This document shows positions 50,141-58,208 of a stretch of 64,000 bases of DNA, in pieces. Positions within the stretch are counted from its first letter, which is position 1, and each line of letters begins with the position of its first letter. The position numbers and the translations under genes were made by a program. The stretch is from assembly GCF_003286415.2 (NCBI RefSeq), contig NZ_CP043450.1, forward strand, positions 4,340,001-4,404,000. The letters run 5' to 3'. The DNA is from Mucilaginibacter rubeus (GTDB lineage Bacteria; Bacteroidota; Bacteroidia; Sphingobacteriales; Sphingobacteriaceae). The notes beneath the pieces were generated by a model, which saw only the letters and a program-made list of their open reading frames with translations, made no database searches and was not told the DNA's origin.

Positions 50141-51412
50141 ATGAGAAACCTAAAAACCACCTTGCTGTCCGCGTTTTTTTGCGCTGCTATGGGGCTGTTT
50201 ACTTTGCAAAGTAAAGCCCAAACCCAATCTGCCGTAAATAAGAATGATAAAAGCATTCGCCCTTTTCATGTTCATGTTACTGATGAACAACTCGCCGACC
50301 TTAAAAAAAGATTGCTTGCCACGCGCTGGCCTGGTCGCGAAACTGTAAATAACGAATCGCAAGGCCTGCGTAAACAACAACTTCAAAACCTGGTGAACTA
50401 CTGGGTATCTGACTATGACTGGCGCAAAGGCGAAGCCAAATTAAATGCGCTGCCTATGTTTGTGACCAATATCGACGGTCTTGACATCCAGTTCATTCAC
50501 GTGCGTTCCAAACACCCTAAAGCCCTGCCGCTGATCATGACGCATGGCTGGCCTGGTTCGATATTTGAACTACTGAAAGTGATTGATCCGCTTACTAATC
50601 CAACAGCACACGGAGGTAAAGCCGAAGATGCTTTTGACGTTGTGATCCCGTCTTTACCAGGCTTTGGCTTTTCGGGGCAACCTGCTGATACCGGCTGGGA
50701 TTCTGACCATATTGCACGCGCCTGGGGCGAATTAATGAACCGACTGGGTTACAAACAATTTGTATCACAAGGAGGTGATTGCGGTTCCGTGATCTCGCAA
50801 CGTATGGCATTGCAACATGTACCGGGCCTTTTAGCCATTCACATCAATATGCCTGCTACGGTACCTCCAGATATCGCTGCGCACCTGACTAATGGAGACG
50901 ATGCTCCAGCCGGATTATCCGACAAAGAAAAAGCCGCCTATGAATCATTGAACAATTTCTATAAAAACAATTGCGGCTACTCTGCCATGATGGTAACCCG
51001 TCCGCAAACTGTGGGATATGCGCTTGCGGATTCGCCAGTTGGCCAGGCTGCCTGGATGTATGACAAAATAGTTCAGTGGACATACAGCGGAGGTGAACCT
51101 GAAAAAGTACTTACCCGCGACGAGATACTTGACGATATATCACTATACTGGCTAACCAACAGCGCTACTTCCGCTGCTCAGATTTATTGGGAAGATCACT
51201 CCAATAATTTCAACGCACGTGAAATTTCAACACCGGTTGCCATTACCGTTTTCCCTGGCGAAATATATCAGGCACCTAAAACCTGGGCCGAACGCTGCTA
51301 CCACAACCTGATCTACTTTAATGAAGTGAACAATGGCGGCCATTTTGCAGCCTGGGAGCAACCACAAATATTAGCAGAAGAGATCAGGGCGGCATTTAAA
51401 TCGGTCCGTTAA
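50141..51412 (+). CDS. Secreted epoxide hydrolase (microsomal-type, EHN domain)
   Basis: 423 residues with signal peptide MRNLKTTLLSAFFCAAMGLFTLQSKAQ. The N-terminal EHN domain (about 38-150: IRPFHVHVTDEQLADLKKRLLATRWP ... YWVSDYDWRKGEAKLN) precedes an alpha/beta-hydrolase core with HGWPGS (135-140), nucleophile Asp213 in SQGGDCGSV, and catalytic His in NNGGHFAAWEQP. It would open epoxides, or related juvenile-hormone-like or plant-derived substrates, to diols in the periplasm. Expressed from a class I promoter. Followed by an intrinsic terminator. Confidence 0.9.
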   Translation: MRNLKTTLLSAFFCAAMGLFTLQSKAQTQSAVNKNDKSIRPFHVHVTDEQLADLKKRLLATRWPGRETVNNESQGLRKQQLQNLVNYWVSDYDWRKGEAKLNALPMFVTNIDGLDIQFIHVRSKHPKALPLIMTHGWPGSIFELLKVIDPLTNPTAHGGKAEDAFDVVIPSLPGFGFSGQPADTGWDSDHIARAWGELMNRLGYKQFVSQGGDCGSVISQRMALQHVPGLLAIHINMPATVPPDIAAHLTNGDDAPAGLSDKEKAAYESLNNFYKNNCGYSAMMVTRPQTVGYALADSPVGQAAWMYDKIVQWTYSGGEPEKVLTRDEILDDISLYWLTNSATSAAQIYWEDHSNNFNAREISTPVAITVFPGEIYQAPKTWAERCYHNLIYFNEVNNGGHFAAWEQPQILAEEIRAAFKSVR

Positions 51413-51507
51413 AAAGTCATAGGTTTCTTAGTGAACCGATACAACTAAAATGCTATGGAATAGCTAATACAAGGCATTCAAAGCACACCTAAGATCTGAT
51501 ACTTCAT

Positions 51508-51543
51508 AAAAAGGCAATCCTGCTACCCGGGATTGCCTTTTTG
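51508..51543 (+). terminator. Intrinsic terminator of the epoxide hydrolase gene
   Basis: AAAAGGCAATCC pairs with GGGATTGCCTTTTT around a short loop, followed by T residues. Confidence 0.85.
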
Positions 51544-51555
51544 CATCATAACCCC

Positions 51556-51584
51556 CATCATGAAATCTCATGATTTCATGAAAT
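51556..51584. promoter_or_regulatory. Palindromic TCATGAAATC site
   Basis: TCATGAAATC (51558-51567) and GATTTCATGA (51572-51581) are exact reverse complements with a 4-base spacer. The site contains AAATCTCATG (51563-51572), shared with 29749 and 38939. The stretch 51413-51891 otherwise holds only the terminator. Confidence 0.45.
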
Positions 51585-51891
51585 AGCCTCGATTTTCCGC
51601 CAACGCAAAAACAAATCAAAATCCTAACAATCAACAACTTAATACTATTGGTATATCATTTGCATTTATGGGTTATCGTTTACACCACAAAACCCGCATC
51701 TGCAATGAAAACAAAACAATGGAATATTAGCCCGGGCATCGCTTTACAAAAGCGCGGTACAGCGCCTTATAGCGAAATACCGATTACCCGATCCGGAGAA
51801 ACCAGCCACTTCGATAGGGCTTTTTATGGTTTTATCCGGCTTTACCTTGGCGCGCTAAAACTTTGTATCAGAATTTTAAAATATAAAATAA

Positions 51892-52098
51892 ATGGAAGCA
51901 ATCTTTATTTCCACCCATTTGATCACAGGCTGCTGTTCAATTATCGTTATACACTCACTGCTCGATCAAAATAAAGATTACAAACAAACAGGAATTAAAT
52001 CGGCTGATAAGTGGTTCCTGTTATCTATTAAAATGTTTATGGCGAAGTACCTGATGAGGGCTCGCCGGGAAAGCTATCGGTTTAATAAACTAAAATGA
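51892..52098 (+). CDS. Possible small membrane protein
   Basis: 68 residues. The N-terminal half is hydrophobic (AIFISTHLITGCCSIIVIHSLL) and the C-terminal half basic (AKYLMRARRESYRFNKLK). It ends 9 bp before the LytTR gene, which supports co-transcription. No homologous motif recognised, and coding evidence is weak. Confidence 0.35.
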   Translation: MEAIFISTHLITGCCSIIVIHSLLDQNKDYKQTGIKSADKWFLLSIKMFMAKYLMRARRESYRFNKLK

Positions 52099-52107
52099 AT
52101 TTGTGCA

Positions 52108-52716
52108 ATGGAAAACTACAACGCTAAAACAAACACGGTTACCGACTTCCAGAAAAAAGGATTTGATTCGGACTTTATTTTAATTAAAGACTGCCTCCTT
52201 TACATTGGAGGCAATGACACAATTTATCATAATGAATTAAATCACAATAAGATTACGCTCAAACAAAACAACAATCTGCACGAAAACCATATCGTGTACG
52301 CTATAAAACCTCATGAACATCATTCAGATCGGGTGGACCCGGATGATGTTGTTTATCAACAGAAAGCAAAGCGTTGGAAACAAAGTTTTTTAGTATTCAA
52401 AAACCCCAAATACACCACTGTTGCAACAGATAATATCGCTTTCTTTTACATCAGAAATAACTCTGTATCGATGGTGTGTTTTGATAAGCATGAATATGTG
52501 CTCAGCCAGTCACTGGATCAGATCACTGGTTCGGTTTCCCCCGATCAGTTTTTTCGCGTCAACCGTCAGTATCTTATTAATTTCAAGGCAATTAAAGAAG
52601 CGGAACTTTATTTCATGCGTAAACTGCATATCAGGTTGGTTATTGAAACACCTGAAAAACTGCTTATTAATAAAGAAAAATCGCCGTTCTTTCTGTCCTG
52701 GATGGAGAACCGCTAA
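52108..52716 (+). CDS. LytTR-domain DNA-binding protein without receiver
   Basis: 202 residues. The C-terminal LytTR domain (about 95-200) is recognisable: FLVFKNPKYTTVATDNIAFFYIRNNSVSMV, YVLSQSLDQI, and the typical FFRVNRQYLINFKAI strand. The N-terminal 90 residues are not a receiver and show no transmembrane helix. Such stand-alone LytTR proteins usually regulate neighbouring genes. It sits amid the class I/II regulon and could be one of its DNA-binding proteins, but this is untested. Followed by a terminator. Confidence 0.83.
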   Translation: MENYNAKTNTVTDFQKKGFDSDFILIKDCLLYIGGNDTIYHNELNHNKITLKQNNNLHENHIVYAIKPHEHHSDRVDPDDVVYQQKAKRWKQSFLVFKNPKYTTVATDNIAFFYIRNNSVSMVCFDKHEYVLSQSLDQITGSVSPDQFFRVNRQYLINFKAIKEAELYFMRKLHIRLVIETPEKLLINKEKSPFFLSWMENR

Positions 52717-52737
52717 AACACCTGCATCTACCTACCT

Positions 52738-52775
52738 AAAAGGTCATTCCTCTGTATTGAAGAATGACCTTTCAT
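52738..52775 (+). terminator. Terminator of the LytTR gene
   Basis: AAAAGGTCATTC pairs with GAATGACCTTT, followed by CATTT. Confidence 0.7.
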
Positions 52776-52836
52776 TTATTCCAGCTGTTTACTTTAGCCT
52801 CGGGTGCTCCTTAAATATCTAATACTTGCCAGAAAT

Positions 52837-54252
52837 TTATTTGATCAGTGTTTTAGCTTCCAGAAATTCCTCCAGGCCGATGACACCATTTTCCCGGCCG
52901 ATTCCTGAGTTTTTATAACCACCGAACGGGGCCATGGGATCATGTTTTAGTGTATTGATAAGTACCCTGCCTGCCTTAAGCTGAGAAGCAACATTTGCCG
53001 CCCGCTTTTCATCAGCAGAACTAACGTAGGCCATCAAACCATATTCAGAATTATTGGCAATTTGTATCGCTTCTTCTTCATTACTATAAGCAATTACAGA
53101 CAGTACAGGGCCAAAGATCTCTTCCCTGGCAATGGTCATCTCATTATTGACGTTAATAAAGATTGTTGGCTTTACATAATAGCCCTGATCCAAACCTTCG
53201 GGATGACCTAAACCGCCTGTAAGTAGCTCTCCTCCTTCACTTATTCCGGTTTGAATATATTGCTGGATACGATCATATTGTTTTTGACTTGCAAGCGGTC
53301 CTATTTTGACATCTGCCGAAGAAGGATCACCAACAATAAATTTCGCCGATTCGCGAATCAGTAAATCCCTAACTTCATTGAGTCTTGATTCCGGCACCAG
53401 CAACCTTGTTCCGGCAATGCAGGCCTGACCATTATTCATAAATCCGGCTTGTAGTGCCATAGGGATAGCTTTGGCAAGATCCACATCTTCCAATAAAATA
53501 TTGGCCGATTTTCCACCAAGCTCCAGTGTTACCCTTTTCATGGTATCTACCGCCTGCTTTGCCAGGATTTTGCCAACTAAAGTAGAACCGGTAAACGAAA
53601 TTTTAGTAACCTCACTGCTTTCCATTATTGGCTTGGTAATAACTGCACCGTTCCCGTTAACCATATTAACAACACCATTCGGCAAACCTGCAGCAGCAAT
53701 ACATTCCATAATAATCTCGGCCTGCCATGATCCAAATTCACTCGGTTTAAGGATTATGGTACAACCGGCCGCCAACGCCGCCGCAACTTTAATAGCAATT
53801 GAACCGGCTACAGCATTCCAGGGGGTAAACAATGCTGCCACCCCAACCGGTTCCATAATAACTATTGATTCATTCACCTGCTTTGAAAATGAATACTGCT
53901 GAAGCATTGCAGCCTGGTTTGAAAAAGTTGTAGCAGCAATCAGATTAGCCCACTTTGCTCTTTCACCGGGAGCTCCATATTCCAAAGTTGTCGCATTGAT
54001 AAGATCATCTATCCGCTTTTCAATCTCGATGCTAATTTTTGTCAGATATTCAATACGTTCGTTTATTGTGCTTTTGCTATATCCTGGCAACGCGGCCTTT
54101 GCAGCCTCAATTGCAGCCAAAGTATCCTGTTCATCTGCATAAACAATTTGGGCTATTTCTTTTTTGTTAAGCGGAGAAATAACACTTACAATTTCGGTAC
54201 CGTGGGGTTCAATGAACGCTCCGTTCACATAAACACTTTTTATCGTTTTCAT
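52837..54252 (-). CDS. NAD(P)-dependent aldehyde dehydrogenase
   Basis: 471 residues, ALDH superfamily. Cofactor and active-site motifs: FTPWN (N146), ILKPSEFG, FTGSTLVGK, general base Glu244 in LELGGKSANI, catalytic Cys278 in NNGQACIAGTRLL, and EEIFGPVLSVI. It oxidises an aldehyde to the acid in the cytoplasm; chain length or aromatic preference cannot be read. Its promoter carries a class I element nearly identical to that of the epoxide hydrolase, so the two are co-regulated, plausibly in one degradation route. Confidence 0.93.
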   Translation of the reverse strand: MKTIKSVYVNGAFIEPHGTEIVSVISPLNKKEIAQIVYADEQDTLAAIEAAKAALPGYSKSTINERIEYLTKISIEIEKRIDDLINATTLEYGAPGERAKWANLIAATTFSNQAAMLQQYSFSKQVNESIVIMEPVGVAALFTPWNAVAGSIAIKVAAALAAGCTIILKPSEFGSWQAEIIMECIAAAGLPNGVVNMVNGNGAVITKPIMESSEVTKISFTGSTLVGKILAKQAVDTMKRVTLELGGKSANILLEDVDLAKAIPMALQAGFMNNGQACIAGTRLLVPESRLNEVRDLLIRESAKFIVGDPSSADVKIGPLASQKQYDRIQQYIQTGISEGGELLTGGLGHPEGLDQGYYVKPTIFINVNNEMTIAREEIFGPVLSVIAYSNEEEAIQIANNSEYGLMAYVSSADEKRAANVASQLKAGRVLINTLKHDPMAPFGGYKNSGIGRENGVIGLEEFLEAKTLIK

Positions 54253-54302
54253 AATTAAATATTTAAGATAGAATTATGAAACGAAGGTGGTATCTCTGCG
54301 CC

Positions 54303-54362
54303 GGAAAGTATAATGTTTTCACTTCAGAACAGGCAAAATACCTGCTGAACCAGACATTAAGC
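54303..54362 (-). promoter_or_regulatory. Class I element and promoter of the aldehyde dehydrogenase gene
   Basis: Minus strand element GCTTAATGTCTGGTTCAGC (54362 to 54344). GG at 54351 is 41 bp upstream of TACTTTCC (54310 to 54303). The TGTCTGGTTNAGC core is shared with the epoxide hydrolase promoter. Confidence 0.7.
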
Positions 54363-54405
54363 ATGATGGCCTGACCCAGCATGGCGCTGATTTGCAAATG
54401 CCACT

Positions 54406-55320
54406 TCATGATTTCTTCAATTGCTGTTCGCTAAACCAAATTTCGCACTGTTCGTAAAATTCGGCTGGCTGTTCAATCCACGGCATGTGGCCGCAATTGC
54501 TGATAACAGCCAATTTTGAACCGGAAATATTTGCACGGATCCTGGCGGCCTGCGATACAGGATCGCAAATGAAATCATCATCGCCAACAATTATCAATAC
54601 AGGCACAGTGATGCGGTGCAAATCACCAAGCAAATTCTTTCCCTGGAAGCCGTTTGAATTGGTGTATGCGAAAACGGTATCATTCAGGTCGAGATTTTGA
54701 AAGGTCTTCGCGGCGAGGCTTGGGTCATGAAAATAAAATCCGCCCATGGTGCCGATGATCTCTTCCAATGTACGCGGCGTTTTATCTGTTCCCATTCCCA
54801 TCATAAACGCGGTAGCCTTTTCATAATACTCCGGGTTTTCAAGGTAAAAGGGCTCTGTCTTTTTCTTCATGATCCGTTTCATCATTTCTTCGGCGCGCAA
54901 TTCATCCGTAGCTGCAATCGCGTCGATGGCAATAATCCCTGACAGATTTTCGCTGTGCTGAATCCCATACTCAAGTACCTGGTGGCCGCCCCCCGAATGG
55001 CCTGCGATATAAACTTTGGATTGCCCGAGATAAATTCTGAGCGCGTCTATATCGGCTATAAAGTTATCGAGTGCATATTGTGTACTGTCTTCCGGCCCGG
55101 TCGATCTTCCGCTGTGCCTCGTATCAAAATACACCATGGTAAAATATTGCTCAAAAAGCGGCAAAGGCATAATATAATTTACCGATGGCCCCCAACCCGG
55201 TGATGGAAGCAGTAATACGGGGCCATTTCCGGCCACATAATAATGTATGATAATGTCGTTTACTTCCGCGAAGTGTTCGCCCTCCGCAAGGCGATTTGGA
55301 ATGGTGATTTTAGTTGTCAT
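54406..55320 (-). CDS. Alpha/beta hydrolase (proline-iminopeptidase-like)
   Basis: 304 residues, no signal peptide. Fold landmarks: oxyanion region LLLPSPGWGPSVNY, YFDTRHSGRS, nucleophile Ser in IAGHSGGGHQVLEYG, acid in VGDDDFICDP, catalytic His in ISNCGHMPWIEQPAEFYE. The GW/RHSGRS segments resemble the S33 proline iminopeptidase and epoxide hydrolase group. Cytoplasmic, substrate unknown. Class II promoter, divergent from the thioesterase-like gene, which also has one. Confidence 0.86.
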   Translation of the reverse strand: MTTKITIPNRLAEGEHFAEVNDIIIHYYVAGNGPVLLLPSPGWGPSVNYIMPLPLFEQYFTMVYFDTRHSGRSTGPEDSTQYALDNFIADIDALRIYLGQSKVYIAGHSGGGHQVLEYGIQHSENLSGIIAIDAIAATDELRAEEMMKRIMKKKTEPFYLENPEYYEKATAFMMGMGTDKTPRTLEEIIGTMGGFYFHDPSLAAKTFQNLDLNDTVFAYTNSNGFQGKNLLGDLHRITVPVLIIVGDDDFICDPVSQAARIRANISGSKLAVISNCGHMPWIEQPAEFYEQCEIWFSEQQLKKS

Positions 55321-55396
55321 ATTATTTTCAAGGTATCTGAAAAGTTCTGTTTGTCCGGCAAATCGGACTATTCCAGAACTTTAGTTATGGTGAATG

Positions 55397-55442
55397 CAAA
55401 ATTCAGCGCTTCAGAACAAATCGGCTATCACCTAATTCGGGG
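55397..55442 (-). promoter_or_regulatory. Class II operator-promoter of the alpha/beta hydrolase gene
   Basis: Minus strand operator CCCCGAATTAGGTGAT (55442 to 55427), a full match to the consensus. GG at 55432 is 28 bp upstream of GAATTTTG (55404 to 55397). Confidence 0.75.
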
Positions 55443-55472
55443 ACGTTGCCGGAATTGGCGGTGAGTTGATAT

Positions 55473-55518
55473 CCCTCATTTTGGTGATTTCCCCAAACAG
55501 GAGCGACGGATACTTTTG
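55473..55518 (+). promoter_or_regulatory. Class II operator-promoter of the thioesterase-like gene
   Basis: Operator CCCTCATTTTGGTGAT (55473-55488). GG at 55483 is 28 bp upstream of TACTTTTG (55511-55518). Confidence 0.75.
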
Positions 55519-55541
55519 CTCCCGTCAGAAATTAAAAAATC

Positions 55542-55958
55542 ATGGAATATTCAAAAACTTACGTTGCCAAAGACGAACATATAGATGTTCAGGAAATCAT
55601 GGATGGCCTTTACTATCCCTTTTACATGGAATACTGCAGGCATGATTATATCAGGGAAATACTGGGTTTCGATTTTGAAACGGAGGCTAAAAACGGCATC
55701 TATATGGTACTTTCAGGTTATACCATCAGTTTTATCAGGTCCCTGAAGCGTGGCGACGAGTTCAAGGTTACCTGTACCCTATATAAAGATAAAGAGGGCT
55801 TGCCAAAGCTACATTTTAAACAAACTATCGTTTGCAATAACAAATTAATGACGCAGGCCGTTTTCACGGGCACCTGCGTCCCGGCAACCGGCGGAAGGCC
55901 TTATCTGCCCGCATCGGTGCTTGAAAAAATAACGGATGCCCCGGTACTTGAGCAGTAA
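55542..55958 (+). CDS. Hotdog-fold acyl-CoA thioesterase-like protein
   Basis: 138 residues, 4HBT/YbgC-like hotdog. The helix YPFYMEYCRHDYIREILG corresponds to the catalytic-helix region, which in this group usually reads near-YxxYFExARxxyLr. Later strands are GIYMVLSGYTISFIRSLKRGDEFKVTC and LHFKQTIVCNNKLMTQAVFTG. It would hydrolyse a small acyl-CoA or act in aromatic-acid metabolism. Transcribed from a class II promoter. Confidence 0.82.
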   Translation: MEYSKTYVAKDEHIDVQEIMDGLYYPFYMEYCRHDYIREILGFDFETEAKNGIYMVLSGYTISFIRSLKRGDEFKVTCTLYKDKEGLPKLHFKQTIVCNNKLMTQAVFTGTCVPATGGRPYLPASVLEKITDAPVLEQ

Positions 55959-56020
55959 ATTTTTATGATCCCGCCCCTGTCACGGTCCCATTCGGCTGCC
56001 AAAGTTGGCTGTTTCAGCAT

Positions 56021-56079
56021 CCAATTTGTATAGTTCGGCAAGTCGTGATTAGGCAAGGCTGCCTCAAAAAATACTTTTG
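56021..56079 (+). promoter_or_regulatory. Class I element and promoter of the hydrolase lipoprotein gene
   Basis: Element CCAATTTGTATAGTTCGGC (56021-56039), position 12 (56032) being 40 bp upstream of TACTTTTG (56072-56079). 20 of 25 bases around it match the epoxide hydrolase site. Confidence 0.65.
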
Positions 56080-56111
56080 CAGCGTCAATTAAGGCATAAA
56101 ATAATCTATCT

Positions 56112-57065
56112 ATGAAAAACAGAACGCTATTCGGGTACACAAAACAATTGATCATTTTATCCATCCTGGCTCTCGGCTTTGCATCCTGCAAGAAAGACAA
56201 CGGACCGGGTAAAGGAACATCAACCGCGATTGTTGATTATCATCAAACCGCTGCTACTAAATTTATTGATGTAGCCGGCAACAGCTATGCTTACCGGATT
56301 TTGGGAGATAGCGACGGCATCCCCCTGGTTATGTTATCGGCATTGGGTGGTTCAATGGATGATTGGGATCCTGCAATCACAAACGGTCTGGCTCAAAAGT
56401 ATAAAGTGATCATCTTTGATAACCAGGGCGTAGGCTCATCTAAAGGAACTACACCGGATAATATTGCTGCAATGGCCAGCGATGCCGCTAATTTCATTAA
56501 GGCATTGGGCTATACCAAGGTTAATATTATGGGCTTTTCGATGGGAAGTTTTATCAGCCAGCAATTGGTGCTGACGCATCCCGAACTGATCAATAAAATT
56601 ATCCTTACAGGAACAGGCCCTAAAGGAAGTGAAGGGCTTTCAAACCTGCCTAATTTGTTAGCTGCCGCTGCCGGCTTAACTCCGGAAGAAAGCCTGTTAC
56701 GTTTTGCTTTCACAAGCTCTGCAAAAAGCATAGAGGCAGGAAAAGAATCCTATGCCAGAACACAAAAACGTACTACCGACCGGGACCTGCCTGTAAACGA
56801 ACAAAGTGGCGGGGCCCAGTTAACAGCAGTGTTGGGATGGGCGCAACCTTATCCAAACGCGTTTAACGAACTAAAAACAATAAAGCAACCGGTGTTAATA
56901 GCCCAGGGACAGCAAGATATTCCTGTTCCAGTAATTAATGCGGTAAACCTCTATAAAAACATCCCAAACGCCGACTTAATTACTTATCCTGATGCCGGGC
57001 ACGCGGCAGTATTCCAATATCATGATGAGTTTGTGCAGGAAGCTATAAACTTCCTCGCCAAATAA
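56112..57065 (+). CDS. Alpha/beta hydrolase lipoprotein
   Basis: 317 residues. Lipoprotein signal with lipobox LGFASC, so membrane-anchored in the periplasm or outer membrane. Alpha/beta-hydrolase core: VMLSALGGSMDDWDP, FDNQGVGSS, nucleophile Ser in MGFSMGSFISQQL, acid in AQGQQDIPVP, His in PDAGHAAVFQYHDEF. Resembles the 3-oxoadipate enol-lactonase-like or haloperoxidase-like group; the exact substrate is unknown. Class I promoter. Followed by a hairpin at 57151-57185. Confidence 0.87.
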   Translation: MKNRTLFGYTKQLIILSILALGFASCKKDNGPGKGTSTAIVDYHQTAATKFIDVAGNSYAYRILGDSDGIPLVMLSALGGSMDDWDPAITNGLAQKYKVIIFDNQGVGSSKGTTPDNIAAMASDAANFIKALGYTKVNIMGFSMGSFISQQLVLTHPELINKIILTGTGPKGSEGLSNLPNLLAAAAGLTPEESLLRFAFTSSAKSIEAGKESYARTQKRTTDRDLPVNEQSGGAQLTAVLGWAQPYPNAFNELKTIKQPVLIAQGQQDIPVPVINAVNLYKNIPNADLITYPDAGHAAVFQYHDEFVQEAINFLAK

Positions 57066-57150
57066 GTTGAATTGAATTAAAATACCGGTATAGCGGCACC
57101 TGTGGTTCCTGTCAAAAAGGTCATGTTCAAGAAAGGTTCACAAACCGCGG

Positions 57151-57185
57151 CCAGGTTACAAAAAGATAAATCTTTTTGTGCCTGG
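57151..57185 (+). terminator. Stem-loop after the hydrolase lipoprotein gene
   Basis: CCAGG/CCTGG outer stem and ACAAAAAGAT (57158-57167) / ATCTTTTTGT (57170-57179) inner stem. Strong hairpin, T-rich within the arm and not after it. Confidence 0.5.
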
Positions 57186-57275
57186 CGCCGGTATTTATAT
57201 CCCACTAATGGAGCCCCTCTCTAAAAAAGCTATTACAACCACAATTTATTTGGCAATAGCAAACACAATCACCAT

Positions 57276-58064
57276 ATGCTTAATTATAGAAAAACCGGCC
57301 ATAGCCAAAGTGCTATCATTTTCGTCCATGGCAATTCACAATCGTTGCATACCTGGGACAGCGTAGTTATCCAAAATGCACTTCAAAAGTATACGCTCAT
57401 CTCTGTCGATCTGCCCGGGCTTGGTTTATCATTCAGAAGTAATAACCCGGATGCAGATTATACAATAAAAGGGCTCGCACAGCACCTCAATACATTTTTA
57501 GCCCAGATACATGAAAAAGAATTTATCCTGGTAGGAACATCACTTGGCACAAGCATCATTGGCGAGATAAAAGCTTTTCCGCTTAACTGTAAGGGAATCT
57601 TTTTATGCGGGGCGATGCTTACATCCCGGAATATAATGGTAAAAGATATGATCCGGCCCGGCGTTTCAATTGCGGCTGCTTTCAAAGCAACTCCTGCTGA
57701 TGAAGAAATAGACTTTTTGATTGACCACTTTATCTTCAAAGACAATCAACCTATAAAGGATCATTACAAAATGGTATTCAAAAAAACAGATCCCCAGTTT
57801 AGAGCAGCGCTTGGCAATTCGCTTAGACTGCCCAACAACGCTACAGATAAAATTGCCAATCTTATTGCGGCTAACCTACCAACCGCCATGGCCTTTGGCT
57901 CGCAGGAACGCCTTATTCAAACTGATTATCTTGAACAATCAGGTCTCCCAAAATGGAGGAATGAGATTTTTAAGATTCCGAAGGCTGGTCATTGTATTGA
58001 ACTGGATCAACCTGCTGCACTTGCCACGCTTATCGGGGCTTTCGCCTCGGACGGTTTTCGATAA
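57276..58064 (+). CDS. Cytoplasmic alpha/beta hydrolase
   Basis: 262 residues, no signal peptide. Motifs: IIFVHGNSQSLHTWDSV, VDLPGLGLS, nucleophile Ser in LVGTSLGTSIIGE, a helical lid (about 115-185), acid region AMAFGSQERLIQ, His in IPKAGHCIELDQP. It is the fourth alpha/beta hydrolase in the accessory region. No class I or class II site was found upstream, so its regulation may differ. The -7-like TTTATTTG at about 57247 is weak. Confidence 0.83.
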   Translation: MLNYRKTGHSQSAIIFVHGNSQSLHTWDSVVIQNALQKYTLISVDLPGLGLSFRSNNPDADYTIKGLAQHLNTFLAQIHEKEFILVGTSLGTSIIGEIKAFPLNCKGIFLCGAMLTSRNIMVKDMIRPGVSIAAAFKATPADEEIDFLIDHFIFKDNQPIKDHYKMVFKKTDPQFRAALGNSLRLPNNATDKIANLIAANLPTAMAFGSQERLIQTDYLEQSGLPKWRNEIFKIPKAGHCIELDQPAALATLIGAFASDGFR

Positions 58065-58178
58065 GAGACAGGTGGCTTGCGCTGGTTGATTAACAACGGA
58101 ATTACATGTTGATAGCCTCCCCAAAACAGAGGATATATTCCACCGCTTTGCGGTATAGATAGTGCGATCTGGCAGATT

Positions 58179-58186
58179 TAATTTTG
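58179..58186 (+). promoter_or_regulatory. -7 element of the GMC oxidoreductase gene
   Basis: TAATTTTG fits TAnnTTTG, 22 bp before the ATG. Confidence 0.5.
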
Positions 58187-58208
58187 AGCATTATTAAAAT
58201 TCATTCCT

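Noticed and set aside
51648..51974. Plus-strand ORF of 108 codons
   Set aside because: No recognisable domain, no signal, unusual composition, and it overlaps the better-placed small ORF at 51892. Not supported as a gene.
58142..58186. Possible class II site before the GMC oxidoreductase gene
   Set aside because: GG lies 27 bp, not 28 bp, from the -7 element and the 16-mer matches the consensus poorly. The CCCC...GGAT at 58119-58134 is 48 bp away. Not counted.
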